Assembly: GCA_963842305.1 (NCBI GenBank)
Contig: CAWJFW010000007.1
Location: forward strand, 1-64,000
Direction: 5' to 3'
Origin: JAIBJN01 sp963842305
GTDB taxonomy: Bacteria; Actinomycetota; Thermoleophilia; Gaiellales; Gaiellaceae
DNA length: 64,000 nt
Within the stretch, counting starts at the first letter, position 1. Every line of letters starts with the position of its first letter. Made by a program: the position numbers and the translations under genes. Shown in pieces: positions 58,872-64,000 of the stretch. The notes under the pieces are model-generated. The model had not been told where the DNA came from, did not search any database, and saw nothing but the letters and a program-made list of their open reading frames with translations.

Positions 58872-59120
58872 ATGCATTCAGGCCTTCCCTTGAAGCTGGG
58901 AGCTCTGCTCGCAGCGGTCATCGCGGTGCTCGTCCTGAGCGCTGCCGTGCTGGCGGCAGGCAAGGCCGGGGACTCGGGACCGTCCTCGAACTACACTGGG
59001 CCGCCCCAGGCCGATCTCGGGCCGGTCCAGCCCGTTCAGGGCTCGAACATCCCGGCCTGGGCCGATTCCGGCCCCGCCGCGTCCCGTCCCGCAGGCAACA
59101 ACCGCCTGACGACACCCTGA
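58872..59120 (+). CDS. Small exported protein
   Basis: This 82-residue product from ATG 58872 is preceded by GAAAGGAGG. It has a signal peptide (LGALLAAVIAVLVLSAAVLAAGKAG, in parts) and a short Pro/Gly/Ser mature region. It sits 16 bp before the next exported protein and may be co-transcribed. No family recognised. Confidence 0.6.
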   Translation: MHSGLPLKLGALLAAVIAVLVLSAAVLAAGKAGDSGPSSNYTGPPQADLGPVQPVQGSNIPAWADSGPAASRPAGNNRLTTP

Positions 59121-59136
59121 CCGAAAGGACTTTGGC

Positions 59137-59691
59137 ATGGCACGAACGATTCTGCAGAGCAAGCGACGGGTCTACCTGGCCCTCGCTGGGGTCGCCCTGC
59201 TCGCTCTGATCGTGGTCGGGACTGCATACGCGATCACGTCCGGCTCGTTCAAGTACTCGAGCACGAAGACCGCCTACATCTCCGTCAGCCCCATGGACAT
59301 GGGCCCCGATAGCGACAACACCACCTACTTCAACGACTGGTCCGAGGGTCTGGCCGACTCGGGCGGCGGCTGCTTCAACGCCGGCGTCAACCTCCCGCAG
59401 GGCGCGAAGATCAAGTCGATCACCTATGCCTACATCAGCGGAGCCGGCTCCAACTTCTTCGGCCGCTTCGTCCGCATGAATCTGAACAACGGCAACGGCG
59501 TCGACATCATCGACCCCGCCGATCCCGTGAACGACGCAGGCACGCCCGCGAAAGTGAAGCGGGACGTCACGGGCTCCCAGCAAAACGTCGACAACAACAC
59601 GTATGCGTACGGCGTCGGCGTTTGCCCCGGCTCGGACGGCACGTTCCTCGGCGCGAAGATCAAGTACACGTACAAGACCGCGGGCGCCTAG
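59137..59691 (+). CDS. Exported beta-rich protein, unknown function
   Basis: This 184-residue protein has a signal anchor (VYLALAGVALLALIVVGTAYA) and a mature region rich in Gly, Asn, Asp and Thr with two cysteines (GGGCFNAG and GVCPGS) that could bridge. The end KYTYKTAGA suggests a beta-sandwich. AAAGGA precedes the ATG, and a terminator hairpin lies just after the stop. Confidence 0.7.
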   Translation: MARTILQSKRRVYLALAGVALLALIVVGTAYAITSGSFKYSSTKTAYISVSPMDMGPDSDNTTYFNDWSEGLADSGGGCFNAGVNLPQGAKIKSITYAYISGAGSNFFGRFVRMNLNNGNGVDIIDPADPVNDAGTPAKVKRDVTGSQQNVDNNTYAYGVGVCPGSDGTFLGAKIKYTYKTAGA

Positions 59692-59709
59692 CCCTCTCAA
59701 TCGACCAGT

Positions 59710-59735
59710 GAAAGCCTCGCTTCGGCGGGGCTTTC
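59710..59735 (+). terminator. Terminator hairpin with TTCG loop
   Basis: GAAAGCCTCGC and GCGGGGCTTTC pair over 11 bp (one wobble) with a stable TTCG tetraloop. The position, 18 bp after the stop, and stability support termination, although the T-tract is short. Confidence 0.7.
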
Positions 59736-59752
59736 ATCTGCCTGGGCACGGC

Positions 59753-59758
59753 TACGAT
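59753..59758 (+). promoter_or_regulatory. -10 box of the M50 protease gene
   Basis: TACGAT ends 6 nt before GTG 59765, directly after the terminator of the upstream gene. Confidence 0.5.
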
Positions 59759-59764
59759 GAGTCG

Positions 59765-60642
59765 GTGAGCAGCCTCACCCCGCAGCAGGAGCCGGAAACC
59801 CGCGGCTACGAGCTCGATCCGGCCCGCCGAGCAGGCGCGAGCACGGCGTCCGCGACTACGAGCCGATCCAGCCGCGCGGGCCGCTCCACGACCTGCTGCG
59901 GAAGCTCTGGGCGCCGATCGCCGCCGTCGGGCTGCTCATCCTCAAGTTCAAGACGGCGATCCTGGCGCTCTTCAAGCTCAAGATCCTCGCCACGTCGGCG
60001 TCGATGCTGGTCTCGATCGCCGCCTACGCGTGGATCTGGGGGTGGCGCTTCGCCGTCGGCTTCGTCTTCCTGCTCCTCGTCCACGAGATGGGCCACGTCC
60101 TGGAGCTCCGCCGGCAGGGAATCCCGGCCTCCGCGCCGCTCTTCATCCCCTTCCTCGGCGCCGTGGTCGGGATGAAGCAGATGCCGCACAACGTCTGGAA
60201 GGAGGCGCAGGTGGCCCTCGCCGGCCCGGTTGTCGGCAGCCTCGCGGCCTTCGGCCTCTGGGCCGCCGGGGAGGCGTACGACTCGGAGCTCCTGATCGCG
60301 CTCGCCTTCACCGGCTTCTTCCTGAACCTCTTCAACCTCATCCCCGTCTCGCCGCTCGACGGCGGCCGGGCGGTCGCGGCGCTGCATCCGGCGCTCTGGG
60401 CGGTCGGGCTCGTGCTCCTGCTCGGGCTGACGATCATGCGCCCGAACTTCATCCTCATCCTCGTGCTCGTCGTCGGCGGGATGGAGGTGTGGCGCCGCTG
60501 GAAGACACGCAACGACCCTGGTGTGGCCGAGTACTACAAGATCGAGAGCTGGCAGCGCGCTGTCGTCGCCGTCACCTACGTGGGCCTCGCAGCCATCCTC
60601 GCCTTCTCGATGAGCGCGACGCACATCGAGCGCACGTTCTGA
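59765..60642 (+). CDS. Site-2-protease-like M50 metalloprotease, with N-terminal frame break
   Basis: The GTG 59765 frame gives SSLTPQQEPETRGYELDPARRA; the matching continuation REHGVRDYEPIQPRGPLHDLLRKLWAP is one base away (about 59828-59842), then runs to 60642. It has five to six membrane helices, the zinc motif HEMGH in LLLVHEMGHVLE, and the second-metal motif LDGGRAVAAL in SPLDGGRA. If the frame break is real, translation could begin at ATG 60004 and lose the N-terminal cytosolic part and first helix. It overlaps the next gene as TGATG. Confidence 0.82.
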
Positions 60643-61361
60643 TGGCCGAGTCCACGCGGAACGACGACGACAGGCTGCTCCTCGAGAGCACCGAGGGCGC
60701 GGAGCTCGGGCACGCGCGCCGAATCGGGGACGAGTTCCTCCGAGGCTTCGACACCGTCGCCGACCTGCCCAAGCCGGCCGTGACGATCTTCGGATCGGCG
60801 CGGGTGGTCGAGGAGCATTCCGCCTATCGGCAGGCCCGGGAGGTCGGGCGGCGCTTCGCCCAGGCGGGCTTCACGGTGGTCACGGGGGGTGGCCCCGGCG
60901 TCATGGAGGCCGCGAACCGTGGGGCCGAGGAAGGCGGCGGCCTCTCCGTCGGCTTCAACATCGTCCTCCCCCACGAGCAGCACTCGAACCCCTACCTCGA
61001 CGTCGAGGTCGTCTTCGACCACTTCTACGTCCGCAAGACGATGTTCGTGAAGGCCGCCGAGGGCTTCGTCATCTTCCCCGGCGGCTTCGGCACTCTCGAC
61101 GAGCTCTTCGAGGCGATGACCCTGATCCAGACCGGGAAGATCTACGACTTCCCGGTCGTCCTCTTCGACTCCGCGTACTGGGCCGGACTCCTCGACTGGA
61201 TCCGAAAGACACTCCTCGCCGACGGGATGATCTCGCCCGAGGACTGGGACAACCTCTACGTGACCGACGATCCGGACGAGGCCGTGCGCCTCGTCGTCGA
61301 GGGCTACGAACGCCACAGCGCCGAGTCCCCGGCCGAGCCCGCGAAGGCGGACGCACAGTAA
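60642..61361 (+). CDS. LOG-family protein (TIGR00730, cytokinin-type nucleoside 5'-monophosphate phosphoribohydrolase)
   Basis: The 239-residue Rossmann-like protein has VTIFGSARVVEEHSAY, the phosphate loop TGGGPGVMEAANRGA and the signature PGGFGTLDELFE. The family hydrolyses N6-substituted AMP or plain AMP to the base and ribose 5-phosphate. It overlaps the M50 gene stop, so it is translated from the same transcript. Confidence 0.9.
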   Translation: MAESTRNDDDRLLLESTEGAELGHARRIGDEFLRGFDTVADLPKPAVTIFGSARVVEEHSAYRQAREVGRRFAQAGFTVVTGGGPGVMEAANRGAEEGGGLSVGFNIVLPHEQHSNPYLDVEVVFDHFYVRKTMFVKAAEGFVIFPGGFGTLDELFEAMTLIQTGKIYDFPVVLFDSAYWAGLLDWIRKTLLADGMISPEDWDNLYVTDDPDEAVRLVVEGYERHSAESPAEPAKADAQ

Positions 61362-61367
61362 GACCCG

Positions 61368-61952
61368 CTATGCGCGGAGGCGCTTGACGAGCCTCCAGGC
61401 ACCGGGCAGCAGCATGCCCGCGAGGTAGAGCTTGACGAGATCCCCGACCACGAAGGGGTAGAGGCCGGCCTCGAGCGTGCCGCTCAGGTCGAGGTTCGCG
61501 ACGTGCGCGAGCCACGGGAGCCCGAACAGGTAGATGACGACGCTCCCGGAAAGCATCGCGGCAACCGCCGAGTTGAACCGGCGGTCCCACTGGCGCTGCG
61601 CGAGCCAGCCCGTGAGCACGGCGGCGACGATGAAGCCGACGAGGTAGCCGCCCGTGGCGCCCTTGACGATCTCCCAGCCGCTGTCGCCGCCGGAGTAGAC
61701 CGGCGCCCCGATCAGCCCGACGCAGAAGTACAGGAGCAGGCTGGACGCCCCGAGCAGCGGCCCCAGCGACGCGCCGACGAGGAGCACGGCGAAGGTCTGG
61801 CCCGAGATCGGGACCGGCGTGAAGCTGAGGGGGATCTCGATCTGGGCGGCGAGCGAAACGAGCCCGGCTCCCGCAACCACGAGCAGCGAGTCGACGAGGA
61901 GCCCGGAGCGTGGAAAGACCGCGAGCTTGAGGGTCGCCGCCTGAGGATTCAT
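61368..61952 (-). CDS. bioY: Biotin transporter substrate-binding component BioY
   Basis: This 194-residue membrane protein has six hydrophobic helices and the BioY hallmarks IPLSFTPVPISGQTFAVLLVGASLG (in parts), APVYSGGDSGW, and GGYLVGF. It is the S component of an ECF-type transporter; no EcfT/EcfA is encoded here, so it either uses a shared module or works alone. Biotin would serve the carboxylase encoded at 41.4 kb. Confidence 0.94.
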   Translation of the reverse strand: MNPQAATLKLAVFPRSGLLVDSLLVVAGAGLVSLAAQIEIPLSFTPVPISGQTFAVLLVGASLGPLLGASSLLLYFCVGLIGAPVYSGGDSGWEIVKGATGGYLVGFIVAAVLTGWLAQRQWDRRFNSAVAAMLSGSVVIYLFGLPWLAHVANLDLSGTLEAGLYPFVVGDLVKLYLAGMLLPGAWRLVKRLRA

Positions 61953-61977
61953 CGCGGCGGGACTCTAACCGAGAGCG

Positions 61978-63771
61978 CTACGCCGAGGAGGGCAGCGTCG
62001 TGTACGGGCCCGGCGGGGTCTTCCCCGGACCGTAGATGGCAGTCGGGTTCTCCGGCTGGTAGCGCGTGAAGAAGCTGTCCTCGAGGAGGAGCTCGCCGTG
62101 CTGGAAGACCTTGCGATAGACGGTCACGTCGAACCCCGGTCCGCCGGCGGCGGTGCGGGTCACCGAGTTGGGCGGCGCATTCGGGTCGACCGCGTACTGC
62201 AGCTTCGGCTGCGTGTAGTTCGTCGGCGAAGTCGTGCTGGACTCGACTCTGCGACCCTGCTTCGTCCCGTAGAACGTGACCGTGAAGGTCGCGTCCGTAT
62301 AGCTCACCTTCATGAGGATCGCGTGCTTCAGGTCATTTCGAAAGACGAGCTCCGGGCCGCCCCACGAGACGGTCGCGTCGCGCCCCATCGGGTAGTGGCT
62401 GATGTAGAAGGCGTGGTTCGTCCGGGCCAGGATCGGCAGACCCGCCTCGAACGCGGTGTTGAAGATGGTCGTGGCCGTCTGGCAGACGCCGCCCCCGATG
62501 GACGGAATGAGCACGCCGCCCCAGATCATCTGGCCCTCGCGGAAGCCGCGCTCGACCGTCCGCGGGCCGACCACGTCGTTGTACGAGAACGTCTCGCCCG
62601 CCCGGACGATCGTACCGTCGAGGTAGTTGCCGAGCAGGTGCACGTTCCAGATCCGGTTGGCGGACGAATCGCCCATGTCGGTCGTGAACGACGTGATCTT
62701 CTCGGTGATCCCGAGGGCCTTGGCCTCCTTCGTCGTCAGATCGGCGGCCAGCGCGGTGAGCCCGACGGTTGCGAGCCTCTTCTCCGGCCGGAGGCCGGCA
62801 GCCCGCACCGTTCGCTGCGCTCTCTCGACGTCGATCGTCGTCCCCGACTTCGCAGGCACGACGCGGACGCGCTGCGGGCCGATGCGGAAGTCGGCGTCCA
62901 CGGGCTCGCGAAGCGTCGTCTTCACCATCGGGAGGAGCGCGGCCTGGAGCCCTTCCTTGTCGAGGTCGAGCTCGTAGGTCCCGCCGCCCGGCCTGAACTG
63001 GACGAGACCGGCAAGCGTCTCGGGCGAGAGGGTGCCCACCCGCTCCTTTCTCAGCTGGATGCCGACGGGAGCCGAGACAAGCTCCCGCGTGTCGGCGGCG
63101 ACGGCTTCGGCCTCGTCGGTCGTGATGATCGGGGCGACCGTGGAGGCGTCGGTCTCCACCGTGTTCGAGCCGGCGAGCGCAGCCGAGCGCACCGACGCGA
63201 GCAGCGCGTCCACGTCCACCGACGTTCCGGCCGTTCCGGGACGGACGACGACCTCTTCGCCCTCCATGTGCAGGCGTGCGCTCACCGGCCTGGCGGTCAG
63301 CTGGAGCAGCTGCGCGTTGAGCTTGCTGCGCTCACTCGGGAGGACGTCGAGGACCGGGTCGACCTCGCGCGTGAAGGCAAACGGGGCGGCGAGCGCGCCG
63401 AGGCGCGAGACCATCGAGTCCCGCCCCGCCTGGTAGGCCCGTTGCTCCGTGGCCGGGACATCGAGCGCGAACGTCTTGCTCGGCATGATGATCAGCTCGT
63501 TGGGGCCGATGACGACCCGGACGGGCTGGGAGAGGCGCTCGCTCAACTCGGCCCGAAGCTTCTCCTGGGCCTGGGCCTGGGAGAGACCGCCGACATCGAT
63601 TCCTGCAACCGAGACGCCCGGCAGCACCGAGGTCCGCACCATCGATGCGCGCGCCAGGAGCGCGGCGCCGGCCGCGAGCACGACGAGCGCAACGACGAGG
63701 GCGATCGTCGCCGTCCGGCTGCGGCGTCTTCGGCGCATGGCGCGCGTGGGCCTGGCGGCGATCTCGGCCAT
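61978..63771 (-). CDS. VanW-family cell-wall protein with peptidoglycan-binding-like repeats
   Basis: The 597-residue exported protein has a membrane anchor (IALVVALVVLAAGAALLA), a PG_binding_4-type repeat region (GIDVGGLSQAQAQEKLRAEL, RPGTAGTSVDVDAL, VVPAKSGTTIDVERA, in parts), and the VanW domain with RAGETFSYNDVVGPRT, GGGVCQTATTIFNTAFEAGL and HYPMGRDATV. VanW proteins accompany some vancomycin-resistance clusters, but most, as here, have no van genes nearby. The start is ATG 63771. Confidence 0.92.
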   Translation of the reverse strand: MAEIAARPTRAMRRRRRSRTATIALVVALVVLAAGAALLARASMVRTSVLPGVSVAGIDVGGLSQAQAQEKLRAELSERLSQPVRVVIGPNELIIMPSKTFALDVPATEQRAYQAGRDSMVSRLGALAAPFAFTREVDPVLDVLPSERSKLNAQLLQLTARPVSARLHMEGEEVVVRPGTAGTSVDVDALLASVRSAALAGSNTVETDASTVAPIITTDEAEAVAADTRELVSAPVGIQLRKERVGTLSPETLAGLVQFRPGGGTYELDLDKEGLQAALLPMVKTTLREPVDADFRIGPQRVRVVPAKSGTTIDVERAQRTVRAAGLRPEKRLATVGLTALAADLTTKEAKALGITEKITSFTTDMGDSSANRIWNVHLLGNYLDGTIVRAGETFSYNDVVGPRTVERGFREGQMIWGGVLIPSIGGGVCQTATTIFNTAFEAGLPILARTNHAFYISHYPMGRDATVSWGGPELVFRNDLKHAILMKVSYTDATFTVTFYGTKQGRRVESSTTSPTNYTQPKLQYAVDPNAPPNSVTRTAAGGPGFDVTVYRKVFQHGELLLEDSFFTRYQPENPTAIYGPGKTPPGPYTTLPSSA

Positions 63772-63804
63772 GGACTGAGGAGGGTAGCGCGAAAACGTCG
63801 TCAC

Positions 63805-63810
63805 TATCAT
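63805..63810 (+). promoter_or_regulatory. -10 box of selA
   Basis: TATCAT ends 8 nt before GTG 63819, consistent with a leaderless or near-leaderless transcript, divergent from the VanW gene. Confidence 0.5.
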
Positions 63811-63818
63811 TCGGACCC

Positions 63819-64000
63819 GTGGCCTCCTCGAACCCGCTGCGAGAGCTGCCGTCGGTCGACGAGCTGACCGGCAGAAGGGAGCTCGAAGCCCTGGTCGCGG
63901 CTCACGGGCGCGCGCTCGTGGTCGCGGCCGCGCGCGCTGCGCTGGAGCGCGCCCGCGAGGACGTCCAGGCCGGTTACCCCGCCGGGGATCTCGTCCTCCG
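63819..64000 (+). CDS. selA: L-seryl-tRNA(Sec) selenium transferase, 5' part only
   Basis: The window ends after ~60 codons. The start ASSNPLRELPSVDELTGRRELEALV matches SelA N-termini (N-P-L-R-x-L-P-S-V-D). The enzyme converts Ser-tRNA(Sec) to Sec-tRNA(Sec) with selenophosphate, so the genome should encode SelB, SelD, selC and at least one selenoprotein. The rest of the gene lies beyond 64000. Confidence 0.8.
   Translation, partial: MASSNPLRELPSVDELTGRRELEALVAAHGRALVVAAARAALERAREDVQAGYPAGDLVL

Noticed and set aside
61978..63771. Vancomycin-resistance determinant
   Set aside because: Only a VanW-domain protein is present; there are no vanH/A/X, ligase or two-component genes. VanW proteins are common without resistance.

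Overview
The window is high-GC actinobacterial chromosome, most like the Thermoleophilia/Gaiellales side of the phylum. This is inferred from gene content and style, because no 16S gene is present. Pointers are a long-form bacterial SRP RNA directly upstream of dnaX, many genes whose start codon lies only 6-8 nt after a TANNNT -10 box (leaderless transcripts), frequent GTG starts, chains of ATGA/GTGA/TTGA stop-start overlaps, an actinobacterial-type LexA box at dinB, and a MoaD-MoaE fusion.

Layout. 0-8 kb: tRNA-Val(CAC), a membrane-anchored LppX-like protein, SRP RNA, dnaX-ybaB-recR, a cytochrome P450 with a 3Fe-4S ferredoxin, then lysC-asd. 8-17.8 kb: a loose region of mostly single-gene units (EthD-like, Pro-rich surface protein, two regulators with non-phosphorylatable receiver domains, VOC, MDR oxidoreductase, GNAT, RibD-like reductase, DUF1772-like, metallophosphoesterase), in which a ~37-bp intergenic repeat occurs three times in the same orientation. 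17.8-38 kb: central metabolism, with a succinate dehydrogenase/fumarate reductase operon (SdhA, SdhB and an HdrB-like CCG protein), ATP-type PEP carboxykinase, citrate synthase, NAD-type isocitrate dehydrogenase, malate dehydrogenase and sucCD. Interleaved are two adjacent Xer recombinases, a beta-carbonic anhydrase, a PDZ/Lon-like protease, an aminotransferase, and an operon of two secreted ferritin-like proteins with an L,D-transpeptidase. 38-47 kb: an Asp/Thr-repeat mini-protein overlapping a JmjC-type cupin oxygenase gene, a sucrase/ferredoxin-like protein, a biotin carboxylase/BCCP protein, pgsA, a double GNAT, SOS-controlled dinB and an SLH-NlpC/P60 hydrolase. 47-64 kb: a GGDEF+HD-GYP protein, a decaying tandem array of beta-propeller-like secreted proteins, an ECF42-type sigma factor with its YCII partner, acyl-CoA carboxyltransferase, methylmalonyl-CoA mutase large subunit, MoaD-MoaE, small secreted proteins, an M50 protease, a LOG-family protein, BioY, a VanW-family protein and the 5' end of selA.

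How the genes work together. The TCA enzymes, carboxylase subunits and methylmalonyl-CoA mutase can connect propionyl-CoA oxidation to succinyl-CoA, then through SucCD, Sdh and Mdh to oxaloacetate and PEP. BioY would supply biotin to the carboxylase.

Most unusual items: (i) the Asp/Thr-repeat mini-protein with the overlapping 2-oxoglutarate/Fe(II) cupin oxygenase, a candidate for a peptide-modifying pair; (ii) a MITE-like element with 14-bp terminal inverted repeats, present as a 166-bp and a 74-bp version, each beginning at a host-gene stop codon; (iii) the three-copy intergenic repeat that punctuates small accessory genes; (iv) two convergent regulators with degenerate receivers. Single-base reading-frame breaks recur (about 15.5, 17.16, 20.35, 49.3-50.5, 58.51 and 59.84 kb). 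At least the one in sdhA looks more like a sequence error than a real mutation, so intact-versus-broken calls here should be treated with caution.
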